Assembly: GCA_017554745.1 (NCBI GenBank)
Contig: JAFZHS010000019.1
Coordinates: forward strand, 62,001-126,000
Direction of reading: 5' to 3'
From: Clostridiales bacterium
GTDB lineage: Bacteria > Bacillota > Clostridia > Saccharofermentanales > Saccharofermentanaceae
DNA: 64,000 bases
A program made the position numbers and the translations under genes. How positions within the stretch are numbered: position 1 is the first letter of the stretch; each line of letters opens with the position of its first letter. Shown one piece after another: positions 1 to 8,631 of this stretch. Under the pieces are notes generated by a model that ran no database searches, had not been told where the DNA came from, and saw only the letters and a list, made by a program, of their open reading frames with translations.

Positions 1-1
1 T

Positions 2-67
2 GAGATCATCAAGGGCAGCATGGATGACGTCTTCCTTAAGCTTACGGGAAGAGCTATGGAAGCATGA
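2..67 (+). CDS. ABC transporter ATP-binding protein, C-terminal end only
   Basis: Twenty-one codons of an open frame entering from the left edge and ending in TGA at 65-67. The readable tail contains DDVFLKLTG, the typical C-terminal end of DrrA/CcmA-type ATPases of ABC-2 exporters. It lies 13 bases before a matching ABC-2 permease start, so the two are very likely one ATPase-permease pair in one operon. Nothing can be said of the rest of the protein, which lies outside the window. The family call rests on this short tail plus context. Confidence 0.6.
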   Translation, partial: EIIKGSMDDVFLKLTGRAMEA

Positions 68-80
68 GAGGAGATTTAAT

Positions 81-989
81 ATGCAGGGTTTTATCGGTTT
101 AACAAGAAGAAACGTAAAGATATATTTCAAAGACATTTGCGCGGTCTTATTCTCGCTCATGTCTTCCATCATAGTTTTTGTGCTCTACCTTTTATTTCTG
201 AAAGGCACGTTCGTTGATGCTATCGAGGGCTCGATGAAGGGGCTGGAATCCCTTGTAAATAAGGATGACACAGAGATGTTCGTAAACACGCTCCTTTTGG
301 TCGGTATCATCGGATCTGCGACCATCATGATCCCCTATAACTGTCTGCAGACGATCGTCAAAGACCGCGAAAGGAAAGTCGACTGCGATATCCTCGCAAC
401 ACCTGTGAAGAGGAGCCAGGTCATCTTGTCTTACCTTACGGCAGCAGTGCTCTCGTCATTCATCATGACTGCATCTCTTCTGACACTGGGTCTCGTCATT
501 CTGGGATTCATGGGAAATATGCACATCACGGCAGCAGGCATCGCAGCAGCATACGGAGCAGTATTCTTGGGATGTCTGTCTTCGAGCGCACTCTTCATGA
601 CGGTACTCATCTTCTTTAAGTCATCATCTGCAGCAGCCGCATTCTTCGGTATCTTAACTGCCGCATCAGGCTTCGTGATCGGTGCTTACATACCGATCTC
701 ACAGTTCTCGTCAACGGTACAGACGGTATGCAATATCTGTCCCGCGAGCCAGATATGCGCACTCCTGCGAAACGCACTTTTATCAGGCATCGCTGATAAG
801 ATGAACGACTCCATAGGCGGCCTCGACAACGGCTTATTCATCAGCTCCGTCAAGGAAACGATGACATTCAATTGCTCGGTATTCGGGAATCAGATGTCAG
901 TAAATTCAATGTACATCTACGTGCTGGTATTTACGCTTGTAAGCCTTACGGCGATGGTATTCCTCTACACGAAGGTCTACAAAAAATAA
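81..989 (+). CDS. ABC-2 type transporter permease
   Basis: About 302 residues. The ATG at 81 is preferred over an upstream in-frame ATG because GAGGAGA lies just before it and the earlier start would overlap the ATPase gene. The protein begins with a short cytoplasmic arm, then shows about six hydrophobic segments, among them VLFSLMSSIIVFVLYLLF near the N-terminus and YIYVLVFTLVSLTAMVFLY at the C-terminus, with a large loop between the last two. This is the ABC2_membrane arrangement of drug or polysaccharide exporters. With the upstream ATPase it should form a dimeric exporter in the cytoplasmic membrane. The substrate cannot be read from the sequence. It ends only ten bases from the convergent transglutaminase gene, with no terminator visible between them. 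Confidence 0.8.
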   Translation: MQGFIGLTRRNVKIYFKDICAVLFSLMSSIIVFVLYLLFLKGTFVDAIEGSMKGLESLVNKDDTEMFVNTLLLVGIIGSATIMIPYNCLQTIVKDRERKVDCDILATPVKRSQVILSYLTAAVLSSFIMTASLLTLGLVILGFMGNMHITAAGIAAAYGAVFLGCLSSSALFMTVLIFFKSSSAAAAFFGILTAASGFVIGAYIPISQFSSTVQTVCNICPASQICALLRNALLSGIADKMNDSIGGLDNGLFISSVKETMTFNCSVFGNQMSVNSMYIYVLVFTLVSLTAMVFLYTKVYKK

Positions 990-999
990 GGAACAAAGA

Positions 1000-3351
1000 T
1001 CAGCTGCGGACCTTAAAAGAGATCAGCTTAAACAATAATTTCTTGTGAATAGGGAGTCTGGCGGATACTAACGCCAGGCCCTTATTGCCTGCCTTGACAA
1101 ATGTCTTCAGGTCATCAGCCGTTATGTCTTCATGGCTGAAGGACACTTTGTAGACGACCTCCATAGCTTTCGTAGGCAGGCCTTTTTTCAGGTATTTGCT
1201 CATCAGGTTGAAATAGTGATAGCGCTCTATGATCTTTCCGCCCAGATCCTTTTTGGAGAACCTTATCTTCCAGAAGATGAGCCAGAAAAGCTTTAAGAAA
1301 GCGATAACGAGAACGATGACAACAAGCGCAATAAGCAAACCTTTTATGTCACCGGTACTTTCCTCCGGAGCCTCGATGATCTCATCGGAAGTTTCTTCTG
1401 CCGTCTTTTCCTGATTATCGTTAGAAGGAAGTTCTTCAATGACGTCAAATCTGGTGCGCGAGAACTTGACATCTTCTATCTCCGGGTATGCCGCTGCAAC
1501 CGCATTGATGTCATAGTACTTGGCAAATTTATCCATGCCCGGTGTTGAGTCGCCCATGATCCATCCGTAACCGGACACGTAGAATTCGAACCAGCCGTGC
1601 GCCTGTGTAGAGTAGACAGTGCTCGTTGCCCCCGGATACGATCTGGGATCGACATAGCCTCTGACATATCTTGCGGGGATTCCGATCATTCGGAGAAGAA
1701 TAACTGTCGTGGTCGCATAGTGGACGCAGATGCCGGTCTTTCCATTGGTGACGAACCACGGTACAAAATCAACGCCGTTGGGCGGATATTCGGTATTTAC
1801 ATCGTAAGGATGCAGGCTTCTTACATATTCGGTAACGGCTCTGACTTTGTCGCAGTCAGACATTTCGCTCCTTCCGAAATAGATGTCCAGATACCAGTCG
1901 GGCAGGCTCCCGCTCATGATAAGCGCATCCCTGGTCCTTTCCGGAACTGCTGTCGTGATGCCGTAAACATAGGCTTCTTCATAAGTATCGTTGTAAATGC
2001 CATCCAACTTCACAGGGTAACCCGCAACAGGATAGACAAACATACCGTCCTGCGCGGCATTATCGTCGAAAAATATCATGTTGACCGTATTTGGATCGAT
2101 TTCTTCGGCGAAACGCACTTCGCTCGCATCCACACTGCTGATATAGAGCTCGTGATAGTAGGGAGAGATCGCAAGATTCGAAGGCAGCAAAGGCTCGATC
2201 CTCGCATAATACGGACTTTCAGTCAGCTCGTATTCTATTCCGCTATAAGAATCAAGAGTGTAGTATGAATTTGTCAGCTTGTTTTCCTTATATGTGTCGA
2301 GAGACTCGACCTTGAGGTAGAGGCAGTAGCAGGGATCAGTATAAAAAGAAAGATCGATCTCGTCTGAAGAATATTCGTCACTCAGCATATCGTTCAGATA
2401 ACTGATATTGTAATCCTTATATACCGTCATGACCTTTCCCTCAGGCGGATCAAAAGGTCCGACCTTGGTAAGGTCGTTGTCTGCATGACTGAGTGATGTG
2501 AAAGGATTATATTCCAATTTCTCGGTCAGAGGATGAGGGTCTTCATTACCGTAGATGGCCTTGTCGATAACGTCGAGCATAAAGCTGTCACTGTCTATTC
2601 CCGATACGAAATTTCTCATTCCGAGCAGGATGTCATTTGCGAGATTGTCCATCTTGTAATACTTCGTCGGGAAGATCAGGCCTACGACGAACGCATAAAG
2701 CAGAACGGGTATTGCGAGTACCAGAAGAGATCTTTCGGAAGTAGCCTTTTTCTTCTTGCGGAACGCGAAAACGAACAGCAGCATTATGACTCCCGATGCG
2801 GCAATGACTGTCGCATCTCTTGTCGGCGTTACGGTAGTGTTCGCAATGGCGCACCAGAGAAGAGGCAGGTAGAGAACAGCCGGAAGAAGTATAAACTTGC
2901 GTTTTGCGATGAAGAAAGTCGTGACCGATGCTGCGATCAGGTCGTACATGATAAGGAATGTGCAGACGGATTCTTTCCACAAAACAGGTATAGGATAATC
3001 GCCCGGAAGATCGTAATAAACATAGCGCTTAACGTAGTAAAGGAATGCCCACCAGCCGATCTCCAGATGCAAAAAATCGTAATACATCATTATGTGGAGA
3101 GCCACGATCGCGAGCGCTATCACCGCGATGGACAAGAACTTGCTGCGGACGTTGTGGATAGCCGTGAAGAATATCGAGCCTACAGCTACACAGACAAGCA
3201 CAAGGGCAAAATTAAATTTGAGATTGAACGCATTGCCGACCATCATGGTAAAACCGGCGCCTAAAAGCGTCGCTACGAAGGCCGGTATCAGGATCTCAAT
3301 GACCTTCGGAATGATCTTAGTCCTGAGCTTTAACACCTTGTTATTTCGCAT
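1000..3351 (-). CDS. Membrane-anchored transglutaminase-like protein (TgpA-like)
   Basis: 783 residues. The first 230 or so residues hold about seven hydrophobic segments. A large extracytoplasmic region follows with a transglutaminase-like core: Cys542 in GICVHYATT, His585 in HGWFEFY and Asp601 in GDSTP form the expected catalytic triad. One further membrane segment lies near residue 680, followed by a cytoplasmic tail of about 80 residues. This matches the DUF3488/TgpA architecture found beside MoxR and DUF58 genes. Its start overlaps the end of the DUF58 gene by 11 bases, so the three genes are translationally linked. Members of this family act on peptide or protein substrates at the cell surface; the substrate here is unknown. 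Confidence 0.85.
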   Translation of the reverse strand: MRNNKVLKLRTKIIPKVIEILIPAFVATLLGAGFTMMVGNAFNLKFNFALVLVCVAVGSIFFTAIHNVRSKFLSIAVIALAIVALHIMMYYDFLHLEIGWWAFLYYVKRYVYYDLPGDYPIPVLWKESVCTFLIMYDLIAASVTTFFIAKRKFILLPAVLYLPLLWCAIANTTVTPTRDATVIAASGVIMLLFVFAFRKKKKATSERSLLVLAIPVLLYAFVVGLIFPTKYYKMDNLANDILLGMRNFVSGIDSDSFMLDVIDKAIYGNEDPHPLTEKLEYNPFTSLSHADNDLTKVGPFDPPEGKVMTVYKDYNISYLNDMLSDEYSSDEIDLSFYTDPCYCLYLKVESLDTYKENKLTNSYYTLDSYSGIEYELTESPYYARIEPLLPSNLAISPYYHELYISSVDASEVRFAEEIDPNTVNMIFFDDNAAQDGMFVYPVAGYPVKLDGIYNDTYEEAYVYGITTAVPERTRDALIMSGSLPDWYLDIYFGRSEMSDCDKVRAVTEYVRSLHPYDVNTEYPPNGVDFVPWFVTNGKTGICVHYATTTVILLRMIGIPARYVRGYVDPRSYPGATSTVYSTQAHGWFEFYVSGYGWIMGDSTPGMDKFAKYYDINAVAAAYPEIEDVKFSRTRFDVIEELPSNDNQEKTAEETSDEIIEAPEESTGDIKGLLIALVVIVLVIAFLKLFWLIFWKIRFSKKDLGGKIIERYHYFNLMSKYLKKGLPTKAMEVVYKVSFSHEDITADDLKTFVKAGNKGLALVSARLPIHKKLLFKLISFKVRS

Positions 3352-4240
3352 CAGGATCCTCCTTCGGAATTCTCATATTAAGGATCTTGATAAGCGAAGT
3401 CTCCAGGTCGCTTGCGTTCTCAATGTCATAGGATATCTCGCTCTTGTTAGGCGGTATTATCCTGATCTTGTGCGGTATCTCGCGTTCAAGGAAAAACAGC
3501 GATGTGAAGAGGATCTGGCCTAAATGCTGGTCGAGCTTTGTCCTGTCTTCACCGAGCTTTAAGACGATACGTGAGTGACCGCCGAATTCTTCCAAAGACT
3601 CCTTTATGAAGAGCTGGTCTTTCTTGGCTGATATCTTCCAGTGAATGGTCTTGATCAAATCGCCCGTCTGATACTCTCTTATGTCGTAGATCTCCGAGTT
3701 AGGCTGCTTTGACTTACGGAGATTCTTGGCCTTGAAGCCATACATGTCCGGCATGATGTCAGGCATTATGGGGACAGGCTTTACGAGGATCTTATTCTTG
3801 CTCTCGTAAGAGTGATTCATGTGGAAAAATCCCAAAAGGTCATACACGGAAAACTTCGTTATGTTGACTGAATAAGCTCCGCAATGATCCGTGGGAACAG
3901 GTATCTTTGTTGTGCCCTTATCGTGGATCGGGACGACCAGTTTTCGAGATTGGCCGGACATGTGGTCGGTGATAGTAAACTCGACTTTGTAAAAAGCGAA
4001 ATATGAAGCGATGCCGTAAGTAGTCAATATGAGATACACCGGGTTCCCTATGTGGGTATCGGCGGGCATCTGCGTATCATATGTCAGCTTTGTGGTCGCG
4101 ACCGCGCATGCGATGAGCGCCAGGATGGGGATCAACGGGAGCAGCATAAGGACATACCAAGAGACCCACATCTTGTAGTAAAGAAAGAAGATGAAGGCTG
4201 CTATGGCAGTAACTGCGTAGATGATCCACGTCTTCAGCAT
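3341..4240 (-). CDS. DUF58 domain protein
   Basis: 299 residues. Two hydrophobic segments occupy roughly residues 5-45, followed by a beta-rich extracytoplasmic or peripheral region. The diagnostic DUF58 block lies around residues 185-215, with REYQTGDLIKTIHWKISAKK and then LFIKE. DUF58 proteins have a von Willebrand factor A-like fold and are the usual partner of MoxR ATPases. The gene is the middle member of the MoxR-DUF58-transglutaminase operon: eight bases separate it from the MoxR gene and it overlaps the transglutaminase gene. The exact biochemical role is not known for the family; assembly or maturation of surface proteins is inferred from context. Confidence 0.85.
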   Translation of the reverse strand: MLKTWIIYAVTAIAAFIFFLYYKMWVSWYVLMLLPLIPILALIACAVATTKLTYDTQMPADTHIGNPVYLILTTYGIASYFAFYKVEFTITDHMSGQSRKLVVPIHDKGTTKIPVPTDHCGAYSVNITKFSVYDLLGFFHMNHSYESKNKILVKPVPIMPDIMPDMYGFKAKNLRKSKQPNSEIYDIREYQTGDLIKTIHWKISAKKDQLFIKESLEEFGGHSRIVLKLGEDRTKLDQHLGQILFTSLFFLEREIPHKIRIIPPNKSEISYDIENASDLETSLIKILNMRIPKEDPDAK

Positions 4241-4248
4241 ATTGCTTC

Positions 4249-5181
4249 TCAGATCTTGGGTACGGGAACGTTCTTGATAATCTCGTTAGCTATCTCTACC
4301 GTGCTCATGTCATTGACTTCGGCTTCGGGCGTGAGGATGAGCCTGTGTGTGATAACAGGAATGAACACGTTCTGTACATCCAGAGGAGTAACGTAATTTC
4401 TGCCGTTGATATAGGCATAGGCCTTTGCCATGGCTGTGAGGGCAAGTGTGCTTCTCGGGCTTCCGCCGCGCTCTAAGTCCTTATGGCCTCTGGTCTTGCT
4501 GATCAATACAACGATGTAGTTGATGACTTTCTCGTGGATGAACACCTCGTTGACCTCTGATTGCATCTTGAGGATCGTCTCAATGTCGCAGACGGACTTA
4601 ACGTCATCCAAAGGATTGACGCCGTTCTTGCGGGCATCGATCATGGCGGTCTCGGCGGAGATCGACGGATAGCCCATCGAGATCCTTATCATGAATCTGT
4701 CGACCTGCGAGTCAGGGAGCAGGGAGGTACCGGATGAACCTGCCGGGTTCTGCGTAGCGATAACTACGAAAGGCTTAGGCAGCGGATATGTTGTGCCGTC
4801 TACCGTGACGGCGCTCTCTTCCATCGCCTCGAGGAGAGCCGACTGCGTACGTGAAGATGCGCGGTTGAGCTCGTCTGCAAGGAAGAGGTTGTGGAATACC
4901 GCGCCCTGCTGGTATTTCATCGTCTCGGTCTTCTTGTCGTACATGGAGAAGCCCGTGATATCGGAGGGCAATACGTCAGGAGTAAACTGCACTCTTCCGT
5001 AATCGAGCCCCATCGTCTTGGAGAAGGCCAGCGCCATCGTGGTCTTGCCGACACCCGGCACGTCCTCCATGAGGATATGTCCGCCCGCAAGGATACCGGT
5101 CAGAGTCTGCGTAATGATGTGGTCCTTACCGCAGATAACTTTCTTGATCTCATTGATAATGCTCTCAGATACGGTGTTCAT
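4249..5181 (-). CDS. MoxR family AAA+ ATPase
   Basis: About 310 residues from the ATG at 5181, which has GGGGGAA seven bases ahead; a longer frame exists upstream but lacks a ribosome site. The Walker A motif reads GVGKTT near residue 45. A Walker B-like block, LFLADELNRAS, and a sensor-1 block, VIATQNP, follow, and the arginine-rich AAA lid closes the protein. MoxR ATPases are chaperone-like and act with proteins carrying VWA or DUF58 domains. It is the first gene of a three-gene minus-strand operon with the DUF58 protein and the transglutaminase. The promoter should lie in the unusual repeat-bearing gap between 5182 and 5618. Confidence 0.88.
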   Translation of the reverse strand: MNTVSESIINEIKKVICGKDHIITQTLTGILAGGHILMEDVPGVGKTTMALAFSKTMGLDYGRVQFTPDVLPSDITGFSMYDKKTETMKYQQGAVFHNLFLADELNRASSRTQSALLEAMEESAVTVDGTTYPLPKPFVVIATQNPAGSSGTSLLPDSQVDRFMIRISMGYPSISAETAMIDARKNGVNPLDDVKSVCDIETILKMQSEVNEVFIHEKVINYIVVLISKTRGHKDLERGGSPRSTLALTAMAKAYAYINGRNYVTPLDVQNVFIPVITHRLILTPEAEVNDMSTVEIANEIIKNVPVPKI

Positions 5182-5306
5182 ATTGTTTCCCCCGCTAAAA
5201 ATGCTTCTTCTAATATACAACAAATCGCGGATGAAACGTTAGAGATGTTTACCCGGTGCGCCGGGGGAGGCTTTTCGCGCCATTCGAAAATGCGCAAACC
5301 CGGATT

Positions 5307-5416
5307 GCGTAAAACGTGCCTAAAACAGACATAATCGCGCACAGATTTACGCATTTTTCGCCAAACTAGCGTAAAACCATGCCTAAAACGGCCCGATTTA
5401 CGCACGAATTACGCAC
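5307..5416. repeat. Interspersed GCGTAAAAC / TTTACGC word array
   Basis: A noncoding stretch with two direct units, GCGTAAAAC then GCCTAAAAC (5307-5326 and 5369-5389), and inverted copies GATTTACGCA (5344-5353), GATTTACGCAC (5395-5405) and GAATTACGCAC (5406-5416). The two direct units are offset by 62-63 bases, so this looks like a diverged tandem duplication whose parts are also inverted relative to each other. It lies upstream of the MoxR gene and downstream of the lipoprotein gene. No protein frame is plausible here. The same kind of architecture, with different words, recurs at other gaps in this window. Confidence 0.6.
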
Positions 5417-5437
5417 GGCAAAACTCATTCCTGAAAG

Positions 5438-5539
5438 CTTCACGAAAAGGTCTGTTTCCGTGAAGGATTTATACAAATCAACCGGCTTTTGCAGATTTCC
5501 TTCACGGAATAACCTGTTTTCGTGACGTTTTCGTGAAGG
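5438..5539. repeat. CTTCACGAAA / TTTCGTGAAG inverted-word array
   Basis: Five copies of one word in alternating orientation: CTTCACGAAAA (5438-5448), TTTCCGTGAAGG (5455-5466), CCTTCACGGAA (5499-5509), TTTTCGTGA (5517-5525) and TTTTCGTGAAGG (5528-5539). Adjacent copies can form hairpins. The CC/GG variant in the second and third copies is mutually compensatory. The same word and the TTTTGCAGAT spacer motif reappear, the latter as its complement, in the array downstream of pheT near 58.83 kb, so the two loci are related. Function is unknown. Confidence 0.65.
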
Positions 5540-5554
5540 CCGCCCCAATACGAA

Positions 5555-5580
5555 GGGCTGCCCCGCTATCAGGACAGCCC
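5555..5580 (-). terminator. Hairpin downstream of the lipoprotein gene
   Basis: GGGCTGCCCC and GGACAGCCC form a GC-rich stem with a short loop, about 40 bases beyond the stop codon of the minus-strand lipoprotein gene. The T-run on the minus side is poor (TTCGTATT), so this may be a weak terminator or only an RNA-stabilising hairpin. Confidence 0.45.
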
Positions 5581-5618
5581 CCCCCAAAAGATCTATACTA
5601 CTTGAGTCAGGAGGAGGA

Positions 5619-6509
5619 TCATTCTACTTTGCCTTCCAGGAATTCATCGATCGAGAAGACCGTGCTGCCCTTGTCTGCGAACATTACGAATCCGCAGGAG
5701 CCGAATTCTTTGGCGGCCAGGATGACGTCTTCTCTGGTATCAGCCGCGCCGCTGCCGCTGACGACGTCATTCCATTCGGCGGCACCATAGCTTACGGTGG
5801 TGGAAGTAACGTTGATGTACTCATACTTGTCGTCATCTGTCTTATAAACGTAAGTCTTGAAAACGATCTCGCCGGCGCCGTCCTCGATAACGGCAAACCA
5901 ACCGTCTTTGATCTCCGTCTCGTCAAGACGGATGTAGAAGCAAGGGAATTCATCGCCGGCAGTGTTTACGACCCTTATGCTCTTGGGGAGAGTGTCAAAT
6001 GACACGCCGCAGCAGGGATAAGTGAAAGCCTGTGTTACTGCATCGTCGATGGCGGGAGTGGTCTCTTCTACGATGATTACGGCTTCGGTGCCGTCATACT
6101 CAATACCGGTGATCTGAATATCGTAGCCGCCTGTATTCTTCTCGCCCGCGTCGATGATGACCTTATAAGGGTATTCGTCTTCTGCAGCCTGGAAGAGATA
6201 AAAGCCGGGCTCGGAGCCTGCCAGATCTCCGGACTGGGAAGCAGGTTCGATAAGGTAATTCAGGCCGTTTACGCTGCCTGATGTCTCGATGGGGTCGCCG
6301 GGAGCCATGTCCAGTGCGCCGCCTGCCTGAGAGCCGGACTGCTGATCAGCTGTTGATTCTTCTTCCTCTTCAGCGGTAGGCGGAGACTCTCTCTCTGTCA
6401 TGTAATAACTAGCGTAAATAGCTCTGCTTTTATCGCATCCGGTCAGGACGAATGATAAGGCCATCAGTGCCGCCAAGCCTGTCAAGAGTCCCTTTTTATA
6501 CTGTTTCAT
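5619..6509 (-). CDS. Secreted lipoprotein of unknown function
   Basis: About 296 residues from the ATG at 6509, which follows GGGAGGTAATAGT; the frame is open further upstream but without a ribosome site or signal sequence. The N-terminus is a lipoprotein signal with the lipobox LTGC at Cys25. An acidic, low-complexity linker (EEEEESTAD) follows, then a globular region rich in beta-type sequence, for example DGWFAVIEDGAGEIVFKTYV. I do not recognise the fold. The C-terminal block with Glu/Asp and FSIDEFLEGKVE has no known motif. It is a single-gene unit diverging from the glycan cluster. A surface or envelope role is inferred from the signal alone. Confidence 0.7.
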   Translation of the reverse strand: MKQYKKGLLTGLAALMALSFVLTGCDKSRAIYASYYMTERESPPTAEEEEESTADQQSGSQAGGALDMAPGDPIETSGSVNGLNYLIEPASQSGDLAGSEPGFYLFQAAEDEYPYKVIIDAGEKNTGGYDIQITGIEYDGTEAVIIVEETTPAIDDAVTQAFTYPCCGVSFDTLPKSIRVVNTAGDEFPCFYIRLDETEIKDGWFAVIEDGAGEIVFKTYVYKTDDDKYEYINVTSTTVSYGAAEWNDVVSGSGAADTREDVILAAKEFGSCGFVMFADKGSTVFSIDEFLEGKVE

Positions 6510-6655
6510 ACTATTACCTCCCATGGCTTTTATTATAAATACAGACAAAAAGGCGAAAATGTTGCAGTTGAAATGCGTTTTTTTATTTATATAATATTTG
6601 CAAGGGATAGATAGCGGGTAGAAACGTGTAATACTCGTTTGTAAAAGGAGCACGT

Positions 6656-6681
6656 CCTGCATGGGAATAATGCAGGAATAA
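6656..6681 (+). promoter_or_regulatory. 5' UTR hairpin with a possible six-codon ORF before the glycan cluster
   Basis: CCTGCAT (6656-6662) and ATGCAGG (6670-6676) form a seven-pair stem just before the ribosome site of the first glycan gene. The stem contains an ATG at 6661 that is ten bases after AAAAGGAG and opens a six-codon frame, MGIMQE, ending at 6681. Either the hairpin or the mini-ORF could tune translation of the next gene; chance cannot be excluded. Confidence 0.35.
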
Positions 6682-6687
6682 GGGAAG

Positions 6688-7152
6688 ATGAGTGTAGAAA
6701 ATATGAAGGTGTGTCTGGTCGGATCATCCGGCGGACATCTTAACTTTCTTTATCAGCTTAAGCCGTTTTGGCAGGATAAAGATCGTTTCTGGGTCACCTT
6801 TGACAAAGAAGATTCGAGGAGCCTCCTGCAGGGAGAGACGGTTTATCCTGCCTACTACCCTTCGAACAGGAGCCTTAAGGCGTTGATAATAAACACCCAC
6901 AGAGCCAGGAAGATCCTTAAGAAGGAGCAGCCGGATCTTATCATTTCCGCCGGCGCCGCGCCTGCCGTTCCGTTCTTCTACATCGGCAAGAGAAAGAAGA
7001 TCAAGCTTATTTTCATTGAGCCCTACGACAGGATCGACAAGGGATCGCTCACCGGCAGGCTCTGCTACAAAAAAGCGGATGTGTTTATTGTCCAGTGGGA
7101 ACAGATGAAGGAGGTCTTCCCGAAGGCAGTTTATCTCGGGAGCATTTTCTGA
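6688..7152 (+). CDS. Alg14/PssD-like glycosyltransferase membrane-recruiting subunit
   Basis: 154 residues. The N-terminal block VCLVGSSGGHLNFLYQLKPF is the Alg14/PssD signature, a Rossmann-type half of a GT-B enzyme. DLIISAGAAPAVPFFYIGKR and KLIFIEPYDRIDKGSLTG follow. In eukaryotes Alg14 brings the catalytic Alg13 to the membrane; in bacteria PssD/PssE or EpsE/EpsF pairs add the second sugar to a lipid-linked repeat unit. The catalytic partner gene begins two bases after this stop. Two ATGs are possible (6688 and 6703); the first follows AGGGAAG closely and is chosen, with some doubt. Confidence 0.85.
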   Translation: MSVENMKVCLVGSSGGHLNFLYQLKPFWQDKDRFWVTFDKEDSRSLLQGETVYPAYYPSNRSLKALIINTHRARKILKKEQPDLIISAGAAPAVPFFYIGKRKKIKLIFIEPYDRIDKGSLTGRLCYKKADVFIVQWEQMKEVFPKAVYLGSIF

Positions 7153-7154
7153 TC

Positions 7155-7649
7155 ATGATATTTGTTACTGTAGGAACACATGAACAGTCCTTTGACAGGC
7201 TGATCGATTATATGGATAAATGGGCCGGGAAGCACGATGAGGAAGTCATCATGCAGATCGGCTATGCGAAGAAGACCCCCGTTAACTGCAAGTGGTATAA
7301 GCTCCTTGATCATGACAAGTTTATCGAGCTCGAGAAGAATGCACGCATCGTCATCACACACGGCGGTCCCTGCTGTTTTACCGAAGTCTTGAAGGCCGGC
7401 AAGATCCCGGTCGTAGTGCCCAGGAAGCGCAAGCTCGGTGAGCATGTTGACGACCACCAGGTCGGGATCTCACGCGAGTATGAGAAGAAATATAACAACA
7501 TAATCGTTGTTGAAGACATTGAGAAATTAGGGGACATATTAGAGAACTACGACAGTATCACCAAGGATATGAACTGTTCCTGTGCAGAGTCTAATAACGA
7601 GAAGTTCTGCAAGGCATTATCCGGGATCGTTGACCGTCTCTTCGAATAA
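7155..7649 (+). CDS. Alg13/PssE-like glycosyltransferase catalytic subunit
   Basis: About 164 residues from ATG 7155, where the protein opens with the family-typical MIFVTVGTHEQSFDRL. The glycine-rich donor-binding block ITHGGPCCFTEVLKAGKIPVVVPR is the C-terminal GT-B nucleotide-sugar site (GT28 type), with GEHVDDHQVGI after it. Length and sequence fit the PssE/EpsF half of the two-part galactosyl- or N-acetylglucosaminyltransferases of exopolysaccharide clusters. It forms a functional pair with the gene just upstream. The sugar transferred cannot be read from the sequence. Confidence 0.87.
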   Translation: MIFVTVGTHEQSFDRLIDYMDKWAGKHDEEVIMQIGYAKKTPVNCKWYKLLDHDKFIELEKNARIVITHGGPCCFTEVLKAGKIPVVVPRKRKLGEHVDDHQVGISREYEKKYNNIIVVEDIEKLGDILENYDSITKDMNCSCAESNNEKFCKALSGIVDRLFE

Positions 7650-7661
7650 GAGGATAGATCC

Positions 7662-8624
7662 ATGCCCGAGAAGACAAGTTTATCCGTTGTCGTACCCGCC
7701 TATAACGTCGAAAAATACCTTCCCAAATGCCTTGATTCGCTCCTTGCAACGGAAGGCATAGAGGCTGCCGAGATAATCCTTATAGACGACGGCTCGACTG
7801 ACGGCTCGGGGCAGATCGCAGAAGATTATTCCCAAAAGCATGCGAATATCAGGGTCATTCACAAGGCTAACGAAGGCCCTTCCGCGGCGCGCAATCTCGG
7901 GATCAAAGAAGCTTCAGGAAGATATATCTCTTTTGTCGATTCCGATGACGAAGTAGTCCCCGGTCTTTACAAGAGGATCGTGAAGATGGCCTCTGATGCC
8001 GGTTACGACATGATCGTGTGGGACAGCGACCTTCTCATCGAGACGGAAAAATCTCTGGCCAACAGGAACAAGAATTATTTCTCTCACGGAGGGATCGAGA
8101 AAAAGGAGAAGGTCTATACCGGCAAAGAGTTCGTTGAGACCTTGCTTAAGAACAGCGGCGATTTTGTCGCTACGGTCTGGCTCGGAGCATACAGGAAGAG
8201 TTTCCTTGTTGAGAATGAGATCTTTTTCGAGAAGGGGCTGATACATGAAGACGAGCTCTGGGTACCGAAGGCTTTCATAAACGCAAAGAGCGTCCTTTAT
8301 ATTCCCGAAGATATCTATCTTTACAGGGCGCGCAAGGGCTCGATCATGAATCCCGACACCAAAGACAGGACTGAGCACGTCGCGTCTTTGATGCAGATAT
8401 ATCCGTCGCTCTACGGATACTACGATGAGGTGCTGGCAGATGACCCGGAGCTCAGGGAGCTTATGGAAGCGAATCTCACCAAAAGATATCTGCACATGAT
8501 CTACAGATTCAACATTTGCAAGTACGGATATGGTAAAAAGATAGATAAGAAGCTCCTTTGGAGGACTTCGAGGCGCATTCAGGACAAGATGATGGTCCTT
8601 TTACTGTACATCTACGCACACTAG
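7662..8624 (+). CDS. Family 2 glycosyltransferase
   Basis: 320 residues, ATG preceded by AGAGGATAG. The GT2 GT-A fold is clear: SVVVPAYNVEKYLPKCLDSL at the N-terminus, the nucleotide-binding ILIDDGSTDGSG, NEGPSAARNLGI, and the metal-binding DxD region in ISFVDSDDEV. A later EDELWVPKAF block includes the likely catalytic acidic residues. No transmembrane segment is seen, so the enzyme is probably peripheral on the inner face. Its closest relative in the window is the second GT2 two genes downstream, suggesting a local duplication with different sugar specificity. It belongs to the glycan operon starting at 6688. Confidence 0.88.
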   Translation: MPEKTSLSVVVPAYNVEKYLPKCLDSLLATEGIEAAEIILIDDGSTDGSGQIAEDYSQKHANIRVIHKANEGPSAARNLGIKEASGRYISFVDSDDEVVPGLYKRIVKMASDAGYDMIVWDSDLLIETEKSLANRNKNYFSHGGIEKKEKVYTGKEFVETLLKNSGDFVATVWLGAYRKSFLVENEIFFEKGLIHEDELWVPKAFINAKSVLYIPEDIYLYRARKGSIMNPDTKDRTEHVASLMQIYPSLYGYYDEVLADDPELRELMEANLTKRYLHMIYRFNICKYGYGKKIDKKLLWRTSRRIQDKMMVLLLYIYAH

Positions 8625-8631
8625 GGAATAT

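Noticed and set aside
2533..3264. Long plus-strand frame inside the transglutaminase gene
   Set aside because: Shadow of the minus-strand coding frame, without start signals and with unnatural composition.
5224..5545. CRISPR array at the repeat-rich gap
   Set aside because: Repeats are short, inverted and unequal in spacing, and there are no cas genes.
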